Shown here in pieces: positions 49,901 to 58,840 of a stretch of 64,000 nucleotides of DNA. This DNA is from Stigmatella erecta (GTDB lineage: Bacteria > Myxococcota > Myxococcia > Myxococcales > Myxococcaceae): NCBI RefSeq assembly GCF_900111745.1, contig NZ_FOIJ01000005.1, positions 310,001 through 374,000 of the forward strand, in the 5' to 3' direction. The notes under the pieces were generated by a model. That model was not told the origin of the DNA, did not search any database, and saw only the letters and a list, made by a program, of their open reading frames with translations. The translations under genes were made by a program, and so were the position numbers. The first letter of the stretch is position 1. The number at the start of each line of letters is the position of its first letter.

Positions 49901-51715
49901 TCAGGGGCTGTAATCGAGGCCGTGCCCGGTGGGGTAGAGCAGGGTGGCGGTCTGCCCGGCGTGCGGAATGGCCACGGGCAACCGGCCCGCGGGGGGCGCC
50001 GCTCCCACCAGCACCTGGGCCAGCGCCTGCATGGAGACAGGGCGGTACCCGTAGGTGGCCACATGGGTGGGGACCTCCGTCAGGTAGGCGGCGTCGTAGG
50101 GCTCGCGCACCGAGACGGCCACCAGGGGCTTCTGCGTGTCCTGGAGGGCGCGGACGAGGTCCTGCTGGGCCTGCGACGTCCACACCCGGTGCGTCAGCAC
50201 CAGGGTGAGGTCCGACTGCGCGGCCAGGGCGGCGGCCTCCTCGCGCTTCGCCGTGCCCGGAGCGGTGCCCGTCTCCAGGCGTTGCACGGTCAGGCCGTGC
50301 TGGGCCAGCGCCTCCGCCAGGATGGCGGTGGGCTGGTCCCCCCAGCCGGTGACCAGGACCTTGCGCACCTCGGGCTTCAAGGGCAGCGCCCGCGCGTCAT
50401 TCTTCACCAGGGTGATGGAGCGCCCGGCGATGGCGCTGGCGGCGGCCAGATGCTCCGCCGAGCCCACGCGGCCCAGCTCCGCCAGGTTCACCAGCGGCTG
50501 GGAGAGCACCCCCCGCCGCTGCTTGAGCGTCAGGATGCGGCCCACGGAGACATCGATCCGCTCCTGGGTGAGCTCGCCGGTGCCCACCGCGTCCAGCACG
50601 GCCTGGTAGGCCACGCCCAGCTTCGGGGGCATGAGGAGCACGTCCACCCCGGCCTTGAGCGCCTCCACGGGAACACGCGCGGGGCTGTCGTCGCCGTACG
50701 GCTTCGCGCCCTGCATGGCCAGGGAGTCGCTGAACAACACGCCCTCGAAGCCCAGCTCGCCCCGGAGCAGGTCCGTCATGATGGCGGGGCTCAGCGTCGC
50801 GGGCAGCCCCGAGCTGTCCAGGGCCGGCAACACGATGTGCGCGGACATGATGGCATCCACGCCGGTGCGGATCGCGGCCGCGAACGGCGGCAGGTCCGCC
50901 GCGCCGAGCTGTTCCCGGGTCCGCTTGATGATGGGCAGCCCATAGTGGCTGTCGACCTCGGTGTCGCCGTGCCCCGGGAAGTGTTTCACGGCGGCGGCCG
51001 TGCCCCCCTCTTGCAGGCCGAGCACCTGGGCCTGCGCGAAGGCGGACACCTGGGCCGGGTCCACCCCGAAGGAGCGCACGCCGATGACCGGATTGAGCGG
51101 GTTGCTGTTGACGTCCACCACCGGGCCGAAGTTCTGGTTGATGCCCATGGCCCGCAGCTCGCGCGCGGTGATGACCGCCGCCTGGTGGGCATCGTCCAGG
51201 TTGCGCGTGGCGCCCAGCGCCATGTTGCCCGGAAACTGGGTGGCGGGCTCGGTGATCCGGACCACCACGCCATGCTCCTGGTCCGTGGCGATCAGCAGGG
51301 GAATGGCCCGGGGCTGGCGCAGCGCGGTTTCCTGGAGCCCATTCGACAACCCGGCGATCTGCGCGGGCGCCTTCAGGTTGCCAGCCCAGCTGAAGTAGAT
51401 GATGCCGCCCAGGTGATAGCGCTCGACGAGCTGCTCGGCCGTGTCGAGCCCATGGTCGGTGCGGTTGCTCTCCACCATCGCGGGCTCCAGGTCCGAGACG
51501 CTCTGCCCGTAGGCATACGTCATGAACAGCTGGCCCACCTTCTCCTCCAGGGTCATCTCCTTCAGCTGGCACGCCACCCAGTCCGGTGACGACACCTCCA
51601 GCGGCGGCTGGCAGTCCAGGGCAGGGGGCAGCTCCGTGTCCTCGCTGCAGCCCGTGCTGGCCAAGCCCCATCCGCTCATCATCACCACGAGCCAGGCGCT
51701 TCGGATTCTGTGCAT
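49901..51715 (-). CDS. Glycoside hydrolase family 3 lipoprotein (beta-N-acetylhexosaminidase-like)
   Basis: A 604-aa protein with lipobox ASTGC. The N-terminal barrel has MTLEEKVGQLFMTYAYGQ, LLIATDQEHGVVVRI, NFGPVVDVNSNPLNPVIGVR and VKHFPGHGDTEVDSHYGLP; the KHFPGHGDT loop with its catalytic His is typical of NagZ-type enzymes. The nucleophile Asp lies in VLFSDSLAMQGA. A C-terminal alpha/beta domain extends the protein beyond bacterial cytoplasmic NagZ (about 340 aa). It probably cleaves N-acetylglucosamine from peptidoglycan or from prey walls outside the cell (inference). Converges on the histidine kinase gene. Confidence 0.9.
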   Translation of the reverse strand: MHRIRSAWLVVMMSGWGLASTGCSEDTELPPALDCQPPLEVSSPDWVACQLKEMTLEEKVGQLFMTYAYGQSVSDLEPAMVESNRTDHGLDTAEQLVERYHLGGIIYFSWAGNLKAPAQIAGLSNGLQETALRQPRAIPLLIATDQEHGVVVRITEPATQFPGNMALGATRNLDDAHQAAVITARELRAMGINQNFGPVVDVNSNPLNPVIGVRSFGVDPAQVSAFAQAQVLGLQEGGTAAAVKHFPGHGDTEVDSHYGLPIIKRTREQLGAADLPPFAAAIRTGVDAIMSAHIVLPALDSSGLPATLSPAIMTDLLRGELGFEGVLFSDSLAMQGAKPYGDDSPARVPVEALKAGVDVLLMPPKLGVAYQAVLDAVGTGELTQERIDVSVGRILTLKQRRGVLSQPLVNLAELGRVGSAEHLAAASAIAGRSITLVKNDARALPLKPEVRKVLVTGWGDQPTAILAEALAQHGLTVQRLETGTAPGTAKREEAAALAAQSDLTLVLTHRVWTSQAQQDLVRALQDTQKPLVAVSVREPYDAAYLTEVPTHVATYGYRPVSMQALAQVLVGAAPPAGRLPVAIPHAGQTATLLYPTGHGLDYSP

Positions 51716-51836
51716 GAAAGGCTTCCTCGATTCACTGCTTGGGGGGGGGGCGCAATCTACTCTATCCGCGGGCCGCTCCTGGCGTGCCGGGGGGGTGCTG
51801 GCCGCCCGAAGGAGGCTGGTCTAACGTGACGGCCCC

Positions 51837-53069
51837 GTGTCCCAGGTCCCGTTCCAGTCTGGCATCGACGAGTTTCTCCTCCAGCGGTTGGTGACGCAGC
51901 GCGCCCGGGTGAGCGAGTGGATCAACCGCTTCCGGGTGGGCGGGGCGCTGGGGTGGCTCCTGTTCGCCTCGGCGTTCGACTGGGGCATGCCCGCGTGGAT
52001 GCTGGGGGTGTACCTGGCCTTCGCGGGGGGCCTGTGGTGGCTGGCCCGGCGCCTGCCAGTCCTGGGCGGATACCCCATCCTGGGGGTGGTGGGCATCGAC
52101 ATGCCGGCCATCCTCGCCATCCAGCTCTCGGCCCTGAAGCAGACCCCCAACGCCGTCGCCATGGCGCTGCTGCCCCTGGGCATCTACGTCACGCTGGTGA
52201 TGGTGGTGGCCATGCTGGAGCTGTCCACGTGGCGGGTGGTGCTGGCCACGGCGGTGGCCATTGCCTGCGAGATGGTGCTGTGTGACCAGGCCGGGATTCC
52301 CCGGGACGCCTACCCCCATGCCCTGGTGCTCGTGCTGGTGCTGGCGGCGGTGGCGGCGTCCTTCGTCAGCCGGCAGGTGCTGGAGCTGCTCCAGGCGGTG
52401 TCCCGCGAGCAGACGCAGCGCACGCGCCTGGGGCGCTACTTCTCCCCGGAGGTGGCCCGCCGCATCGCGGAACTGGGACCCGGGGCGGACGAGGGCCAGC
52501 ACCGCGAGGTGACGCTGCTCTTCTCCGACATCCGGGGGTTCACCACGCTGGCGGACCAGATGGAGAGCCCCCAGGTGGTGGCGCTGCTCAACGGCTACCT
52601 CACGCGCATGGTGGAGGTGGTGTTCCGCCATGGGGGGACGCTCGACAAGTTCATGGGGGATGGCCTGCTGGCCTACTTCGGGGCGCCGCTGGAGCTGGCC
52701 TCCCATCCGCAGGCGGCGGTCGAGTGTGGCCTGCGGATGCTGGAGGCGCTGGAGGCGTTCAATGCCGAGCGCCAGGCGAAGGGGGAGGCTCCGCTGAAGA
52801 TAGGCATTGGCATTCACACGGGCCGCGTGGTGGTGGGGACGATGGGGCCGGAGCAGCGGCGCGAGTACACGGTGATTGGAGATGCCGTGAACTTGGCGAG
52901 CCGCATCGAGGGGCTGACCAAGAAGGTGGGAGTTCCCATCCTGGTCTCCGAGGCCACCCGGGCGCGCTGCGCGGGAGACTTCGAGTTCACCGCGGCGGAG
53001 CCCCTGCCGGTGGCGGGCAAGCCCGCGCCGGTGGCGACCTTCATCCCCCGGCGCCCCCCAGCTCCGTAG
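51837..53069 (+). CDS. Membrane-bound class III adenylate cyclase
   Basis: A 410-aa protein starting at GTG 51837. About five N-terminal membrane segments span residues 35-180, then a linker helix and a class III cyclase domain. Metal-binding Asp residues are in [16 protein letters not shown] and [15 protein letters not shown]; the Lys in LDKFMGDG and Asp in [15 protein letters not shown] suggest ATP rather than GTP as substrate; Asn and Arg of the latter are the transition-state residues. All key residues are present, so it is probably active, making cAMP at the membrane. The upstream region contains a run of ten G bases at 51741-51750. Confidence 0.93.
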   Translation: MSQVPFQSGIDEFLLQRLVTQRARVSEWINRFRVGGALGWLLFASAFDWGMPAWMLGVYLAFAGGLWWLARRLPVLGGYPILGVVGIDMPAILAIQLSALKQTPNAVAMALLPLGIYVTLVMVVAMLELSTWRVVLATAVAIACEMVLCDQAGIPRDAYPHALVLVLVLAAVAASFVSRQVLELLQAVSREQTQRTRLGRYFSPEVARRIAELGPGADEGQHREVTLLFSDIRGFTTLADQMESPQVVALLNGYLTRMVEVVFRHGGTLDKFMGDGLLAYFGAPLELASHPQAAVECGLRMLEALEAFNAERQAKGEAPLKIGIGIHTGRVVVGTMGPEQRREYTVIGDAVNLASRIEGLTKKVGVPILVSEATRARCAGDFEFTAAEPLPVAGKPAPVATFIPRRPPAP

Positions 53070-53080
53070 GACTTGGGTGA

Positions 53081-53758
<678 letters not shown>

Positions 53759-53809
53759 ACGGGTGTTGTGCGGGACTGGCTGTTTGCTGCCGATATCGCT
53801 ACCCGCTGG

Positions 53810-54346
53810 TTATCGACTCGCGGGGGCCGGAGTCACTCCCTCCACCCGTGTTTGGCCGTCCTTGCTGACCTCAAGCCGGAGGTGAGGGTTGCCTTGGGCG
53901 TCGTGCAGCACGACGCTCGCTGCGCCATTCTCCTCCACGCCGATGACAATGCGCTCCTTCCAGTCATGGCGGAAGGTGATGTTGGGCTTTCCCTTCATGA
54001 GGCTCATGCACATCGCCTCGTAGCCCTCCTCGCTGTCGAAGCACAGCCCTCGGAAGTTGATGGCGTCGAGCATGGCGAGCCCTCCGATTTCATGCCCGGA
54101 TGGGTCCATGAACTGGATGCCGTATGCCTTGACGGCGCGCTCCAGTCCCTTGGGAGATGGAAGCGGCGCACCCAGGCGGAGGCGCGGTTGGCCGTGCTCG
54201 TCGACGATGGTGAGCTCCCGCACGGACAGAGAAGAGGGAGGACCGCCGGCGTCGCGTCCCGCCGAGGGGGTAGCGCATGCGGCGAGAGCACCGCCGGACA
54301 GGAGAAGCACGAGTCCATCATGGAAGATGCGTGAGGCGAGGGGCAT
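53810..54346 (-). CDS. Small lipoprotein, 178 aa
   Basis: A lipoprotein with signal MPLASRIFHDGLVLLLSG and lipobox LAACA. The mature part repeats a short beta unit of the type LTIVDEHGQPRLRLG and VVLHDAQGNPHLRLEV, i.e. DxxGxPRLRL, found in proteins with an arm-like beta structure. It has no enzymatic motif. The family is not recognised. The minus-strand upstream region (54347-54481) has no clear promoter. Confidence 0.8.
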   Translation of the reverse strand: MPLASRIFHDGLVLLLSGGALAACATPSAGRDAGGPPSSLSVRELTIVDEHGQPRLRLGAPLPSPKGLERAVKAYGIQFMDPSGHEIGGLAMLDAINFRGLCFDSEEGYEAMCMSLMKGKPNITFRHDWKERIVIGVEENGAASVVLHDAQGNPHLRLEVSKDGQTRVEGVTPAPASR

Positions 54347-54481
54347 GGCAAGAACTCCTGGGTGGGGGCTCCAACGTGACTTTCAGTTTCTTGGGAGGAG
54401 GGCTCATCCTCCTCTTTAGGCAGCCGCTTCAGGAACCCTCCACGTCGAAATGGGCCGCCATCGCACGGCACACCACCCAGA

Positions 54482-54557
54482 TCATGGGGTGACGTCGCAG
54501 CCGATCCGCTGCGGGCCCACGGCGAGGTCGTCAATCCACCAGTCGGCGGGCACCGAG
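54482..54557 (-). pseudogene. Remnant of a Cip1-like lipoprotein gene (3' end only)
   Basis: The minus strand reads the C-terminal phrase DWWIDDLAVGPQRIGC-like of the intact Cip1-like gene at 56306-57148, here with Ala for Asp at the first position, then CDVTP and a stop at 54482. Only about 76 bases remain; the upstream side is cut where the AT-rich ATPase gene begins. 54497-54557 is 60/61 identical to 56318-56378. Confidence 0.8.
54497..54557 (+). repeat. 61-bp direct repeat, left copy (partner 56318-56378)
   Basis: One mismatch in 61 bases with the copy at 56318-56378; both are in the same orientation and flank the ATPase gene. Both encode the end of a Cip1-like protein, so the repeat comes from paralogous genes or from a target-end duplication. 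Confidence 0.9.
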
Positions 54558-54572
54558 TCCCTAGTGGAAATG

Positions 54573-56138
54573 CTATAGGTGTTGTTCTGATTCATCTTCT
54601 GATTCTCGCTCGAATGAAGACGGCTTGATTAAGCGCCTGCGCAGTATGCGGAGCAAACGCGGTTCGCTGACGATGTATTGATAAACTGTTTTGCTCGGAT
54701 CTTTTGTGGAACGTGCATCGTTAGTGCGCGTTATGTATCCGTTGTCGAGCCAGTTGTTTATCTTTTTTGATGCGGCTGATTGAGCGATATGGAAGGTTCG
54801 CTGAATGTCAGCGTTCGTAAATTTGGCCTGAGGAAGCTTGCTGATTTGTTTGGGAACTTCAGGCGGGTACATATCTGAGATTCTTCGCCTGCAATAATCG
54901 TCTAGGCCGCGTTCGATAGATTCGCGAGAAATAAGCAGGCTGCTGTTGTGAGTGTCGTGGTGTCGCGCATGCTCGCGGAAAATAGAGTCGAGTATTTGGA
55001 CAATTTCGCGAGGTGCGTTGGTGGCATGAGTCAGTACTTCTTTGTAAATTGTTCGTGAGGCATCAGGCTCGCAAATCGCATCCAAGGTGGTGGTCTTTCC
55101 TTTGCTAAAGACCGTGAGCCGAAGGTTTATCATCTCCTGAAGTTCATGATCAGTCCATGTCATGGACCAGTTTTTAATTTTGTCGAGCCTGATGTCTTCA
55201 TTTGTTAGTAGGGGGCGAAGTTGGTCCCAAAGGAAAAACTTAAATGAAATTCGTGGTGTTTCTAGTGTTTTGAGGTTTTTTAGGAGGGGAATGATTAGAT
55301 TGGCGGACTTTGCTGCGTCAGAATTTGTGCGCTCGTCCTCGTCCACTTTGTCGATAAGTATGTACCAAGCGTCGAGGCCGAGTTGAGGTGCTAGTTGTGA
55401 CAGTAGGTTAAAGTCCCCGGCAGCGAGTAGATGGGTGCTTTGGGTTGAACGTGTGATCGTGTCGATGCTTGATAGGGGTGGTGGTGGTTCCTTTCCTTTT
55501 AGGGCCTGAGTGAAGACAATAACGTCGAAAATGAGTTGCCGTATTTTTGTCCAGGCAATTTGTATGGAGATTAGCCGTTGAAGTAGTGTTGTGGCGATGC
55601 CTTTGAAATAGGTGTAAGTGGCTTGAAAGGATGGTTCTTGATGGTCTGCATATGCGGGGGTGATGTGTCTTGTTAGTAGCTTGGCGAACAATTTTTGATT
55701 TAGTTGTGGGAATCTGTTCTTGATGGCTTCGTGTGATGGAATTGAGCCGTCAAGCGAGGTACAGATTTGGTGTGTTGCGGAGTGTAGTATTTTTTTTGTT
55801 ATTGTTTTGAGGTGATCTTCGAGGGTGGGTAATTCGGAATTGGTGGGATGGGCTGTGGGAAAATCGTCGTAAGTTATGGCTTCAACACTTCCGCGAAGAC
55901 GAGTTTGGTCTTTTGTGCGGCATGCGTTTTCAACAGCAATGCGTAATGCGCTCTTCCCGATTCCTCTTGCGCCGAATACAATAGACGGTGCTGCAGTCGA
56001 TGGGCTGCCAAGAATGTCACCCAGATATGGGGGGGAAACGAAGTAATCAGTAAGTTTTGTTTCTTTTTCGGCTGTGTATGCGTCGAATGGATGAGCCGTG
56101 AAGCCCCAGTGGTCGAGTAAATCGTGAAGATTGATCAT
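54573..56138 (-). CDS. AT-rich P-loop ATPase with C-terminal winged-helix (Sll1717-like), possible defence gene
   Basis: A 521-aa protein. Walker A is FGARGIGKSALRIAV near residue 60 and Walker B WYILIDKVDEDE near 258. The C-terminal 110 residues look like a winged helix (FTNADIQRTFHIAQSAASKK, then LDNGYITRT). This order resembles the Sll1717-type P-loop ATPases found in bacterial defence regions (named from memory, moderate confidence). Codons are AT-rich and unlike every neighbour, so it is a recent import. It lies between 61-bp direct repeats; a 167-base stretch before its start (56139-56305) contains only its probable promoter. No partner nuclease or integrase is visible. Confidence 0.75.
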   Translation of the reverse strand: MINLHDLLDHWGFTAHPFDAYTAEKETKLTDYFVSPPYLGDILGSPSTAAPSIVFGARGIGKSALRIAVENACRTKDQTRLRGSVEAITYDDFPTAHPTNSELPTLEDHLKTITKKILHSATHQICTSLDGSIPSHEAIKNRFPQLNQKLFAKLLTRHITPAYADHQEPSFQATYTYFKGIATTLLQRLISIQIAWTKIRQLIFDVIVFTQALKGKEPPPPLSSIDTITRSTQSTHLLAAGDFNLLSQLAPQLGLDAWYILIDKVDEDERTNSDAAKSANLIIPLLKNLKTLETPRISFKFFLWDQLRPLLTNEDIRLDKIKNWSMTWTDHELQEMINLRLTVFSKGKTTTLDAICEPDASRTIYKEVLTHATNAPREIVQILDSIFREHARHHDTHNSSLLISRESIERGLDDYCRRRISDMYPPEVPKQISKLPQAKFTNADIQRTFHIAQSAASKKINNWLDNGYITRTNDARSTKDPSKTVYQYIVSEPRLLRILRRRLIKPSSFERESEDESEQHL

Positions 56139-56305
56139 GATTGTGGGTGAAAATGCTGGGGCAATGGCAGGCTTTCGCTAGGGGCGACAGAGTTAGGTTG
56201 GAGGGTGTTGAACAGGAGCGGGTAAGCGAGCTGCTCTTCTAGTGTCTGTCCCACATCTTAGTGTTAGTTGTCTGTGGAACTCAGGACGTTCAAACGCTGC
56301 CTGGT

Positions 56306-57148
56306 TCAGTCCAGTGCGCAGCCGATCCGCTGCGGGCCCACGGCGAGGTCGTCAATCCACCAGTCGGTGGGCACCGAGAGGCCCTGGTAGAGGAAGACGC
56401 CCGTTTCCAGCACCGTGAAGTTCGAGGCCTTCTCCTTCACCGGAGGCGTGGACGTGGGCGGATCGGAGAAGACGAACTTCTCGGGCCAGGCGAGCTCCTC
56501 GCCGTTGAGCCACACGCGTGGGTCCGCGGCCTCGGGCTCGTTGCCGTTGGCCCCGTCGAAATGCCATTCGAGGCAGGTCCACGCGTTGAGCACCAGCGGC
56601 GTGTCCGAGACCTGCACCCACTCGGGGAAGCCGGGCGGCTCGGGCGGGTGCCAGATGGACATGTACTTCTGCTGGTAGGTGGCGACCTCGTACCAGTCGA
56701 GCGTGTCGAAGGCGCCCCCCGTCTGCCCGGGCCGGGGGTAGCGGGCGTTGAAGAGCCCCGCGTGCGACATGGGACGCTCGGGCGTCGTGTAGACGTAGGC
56801 CCGGCCCCAGAGCACCGGCCCGAAGTTGGCGGGCAGGTTGAAGCGGAGGGTCTTCTTGGGGCCGCCCTGCGAGCCCTCCTTGCCGCCCACCATCTCCTTG
56901 GCGTGCAGCGCGTACTGGCCGGAGTGCGCGCGCGAGGTGTCCACCAGCAACTGGCCGCTGAACTCGTCGCGGTACGGAGTCCAGCCCGCTGGCACCGTGC
57001 CTTCCTCGAAGTCCCAGCACAGCGTTCCGGGGGCCTTGCAGCCCGTAGGGGTGGGAGGCGGGTTGCCCTCGTCGTCGGTGCAGGCAGAAGCGAAGGTCAG
57101 GACACACAGCGAGCTCAGCGTTGCGATTCGGATAGTCAATTCGGTCAC
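56306..57148 (-). CDS. Cip1-like/polysaccharide-lyase-fold lipoprotein
   Basis: A 280-aa protein. The GTG at 57148 starts a lipoprotein signal (VTELTIRIATLSSLCVLTF) with lipobox ASAC; the open frame continues upstream into the shared promoter but without signal features. The mature part is a beta jelly-roll with WDFEEGTVPAGWTPYRDEF, LLVDTSRAHSGQYALHAKE, NARYPRPGQTGGAFDTLDW, WTCLEWHFDGANGNE, PRVWLNGEEL and LETGVFLYQGLSVPTDWWID. This resembles the fungal Cip1 lectin/lyase core and related myxobacterial proteins; a carbohydrate-binding or lyase role is likely. Divergent from the kinase gene with 106 bases between. Confidence 0.8.
   Translation of the reverse strand: MTELTIRIATLSSLCVLTFASACTDDEGNPPPTPTGCKAPGTLCWDFEEGTVPAGWTPYRDEFSGQLLVDTSRAHSGQYALHAKEMVGGKEGSQGGPKKTLRFNLPANFGPVLWGRAYVYTTPERPMSHAGLFNARYPRPGQTGGAFDTLDWYEVATYQQKYMSIWHPPEPPGFPEWVQVSDTPLVLNAWTCLEWHFDGANGNEPEAADPRVWLNGEELAWPEKFVFSDPPTSTPPVKEKASNFTVLETGVFLYQGLSVPTDWWIDDLAVGPQRIGCALD
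56318..56378 (+). repeat. 61-bp direct repeat, right copy (partner 54497-54557)
   Basis: Forms the 3' end of the intact Cip1-like gene. The spacing to the left copy is 1821 bases and encloses the ATPase gene. Confidence 0.9.
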
Positions 57149-57254
57149 CTCAGGGGCAAGCCTACCGTGCTCTCCGGAACAGGTTGGCGAAGAAAGGTGA
57201 ACAGACGTGCAAAGGAGGGCTGACGCAAGGAGACCCGGCAGGTAGGATGGAGCC

Positions 57255-58607
57255 ATGGACGCGTTGCTGCCCGAGGCGCTGCCGCCGGGGACCCGGCTGG
57301 GCTCATGGCGGGTACAAGGACGAGCGGGCTACGGCACGTATGGGGCGGTCTACCGTGCCCACAAGAAGGGATGGCGAAAGGGGCCGGTGGTGGCCCTCAA
57401 GCTGGCGCGCTTCCCGGAAGATCCCCGTTTCGACCGCGAGGCGGAACTGCTCTCCCGGATTCAGCATCCCAGCGTGCCGCGTCTGCTGGGCAGAGGAACG
57501 TGGAGCGGGAGTCGGGAAGGGGAGGCGCACCCCTTTCTGGTCATGCAGTGGGTGGAGGGGCTCCGGCTGTACGACTGGGCGAAGGACCATCCACAGCCGC
57601 TGGACCATGCGCCGCGCCTGCTGGCCCAGGTGGCACGGGCCCTGGCGGCGACCCATGCATGTCAGGGGCTTCATCGCGACGTCAAAGGCGACAACGTCAT
57701 GGTGAGTCCTGATGGGCGGGCCTTCCTCATGGACTTCGGGTGTGGCACCTGGAAGGGAGCCGCCTCCCTCACTGAGGGAGTGCTAGCGCCTGGCACCCGG
57801 AACTACCGCAGCCCCCAGGCGCTGCGGTTTCACTGGGACCACCGCCGCTCACGCGGCATCCATTATGAGGCCACACCGGCCGATGATGTGTATGCCCTGG
57901 GGGTGACGGCCTACCGCCTGTGCACGGGCGTTTACCCGCCTCTGGCGACGGACCCCTCCCTCGTGGGGGATGATGGGCGCGAGACCCTGGAGGCGTTGGT
58001 GCCTCCCGGGAGGTTGACCCCGATGGCGCCCGAACTGGAGCACCTCATTCTTCGCATGCTCTCCGAGAACCCCCAGGACCGAGGCAGTGCCGTCGAACTG
58101 GCCGCTGCCCTGGAGGCGGTGGCGGCCACCTCCGGCAAGGTCTCCGCGAGCCGGGGACCTCGTGCCATGTCATTGAAGCGAGCCCGTCCTCAGGTGGCTT
58201 GGCTTGGCCGTGGGTTGGCCTTGCCCATGTTGGCGGGCTGCTTGGCCTTTGGGCTCATCGTCCTGCTCGCGGGGCACTTGAACTTTGAGCGGCAATGGGC
58301 CCCTCCATCCATCATGAGTGATGGAGGAACCCGGGGCGTGGCGGACGCGGCCGTGGAGGAGTTACCAGCGTCCAGTTGGGCGCCTGAGTCCGAGCCGGAG
58401 GGGGTGAGCCTCGAAATGCTCAAAGAGCCTCTTCCGGGCCAGCGCCGTCCTCCTTGCCCTCGGGATCAGATCAACATCCGTGGAGGCTGCTGGGTCGAAG
58501 TGGCCAAGGTCTCGCCGCCTTGCGGTGAAGTCTTTTACGACTGGAAGGGTTCCTGTTACGCCCCGGTGGCTGCGCCTCGGCGCCCCAGTACTTCGGACAA
58601 TCCATAA
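57255..58607 (+). CDS. Ser/Thr protein kinase with membrane helix and Cys-rich tail, copy 1
   Basis: A 450-aa kinase. The Gly loop GRAGYGTYGAVYRAHKKG, catalytic Lys in VVALKLARF, HRDVKGDNVMV and DFGCGTWKGAA are all intact, so it should be active. A P+1-like APGTRNYRSPQAL and DDVYALGVTAYRLCTGVYPP follow. A membrane helix is near residues 320-340 (LALPMLAGCLAFGLIVLLAG). The external tail has four Cys (PPCPRDQINIRGGCW; PPCGEVFYDWKGSCYAP), a feature of many myxobacterial kinases. It is about 85% identical by eye to the kinase at 60100-61410. Divergent from the Cip1-like lipoprotein gene, whose promoter region it shares. Confidence 0.93.
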   Translation: MDALLPEALPPGTRLGSWRVQGRAGYGTYGAVYRAHKKGWRKGPVVALKLARFPEDPRFDREAELLSRIQHPSVPRLLGRGTWSGSREGEAHPFLVMQWVEGLRLYDWAKDHPQPLDHAPRLLAQVARALAATHACQGLHRDVKGDNVMVSPDGRAFLMDFGCGTWKGAASLTEGVLAPGTRNYRSPQALRFHWDHRRSRGIHYEATPADDVYALGVTAYRLCTGVYPPLATDPSLVGDDGRETLEALVPPGRLTPMAPELEHLILRMLSENPQDRGSAVELAAALEAVAATSGKVSASRGPRAMSLKRARPQVAWLGRGLALPMLAGCLAFGLIVLLAGHLNFERQWAPPSIMSDGGTRGVADAAVEELPASSWAPESEPEGVSLEMLKEPLPGQRRPPCPRDQINIRGGCWVEVAKVSPPCGEVFYDWKGSCYAPVAAPRRPSTSDNP

Positions 58608-58840
58608 GGCGAACAGCGCGTACCGGCTCCTCGTCCGAGGCAAGCATTTCCAGGGATGGTTGGCCCTGAGGAAAAGGCGATGGCCGCCAAGACAACTTGG
58701 TGGGTGGCCCGTGGTCAGCCGAACTTCTGCTCGGCGCTGGATGCAAGGTTTTTTGGAGGATTTACGATACTTGTGTGTTAGGTGGCTTCGCTGCAAGTGT
58801 TTGCTTGCGACCTGCATACCCTGAAAGTGAGGCTGAATAA

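Noticed and set aside
56139-56305. Possible insertion-sequence end (tgtctgtcccacatc) upstream of the ATPase gene
   Set aside because: No matching inverted partner and no transposase; only one short motif was seen.
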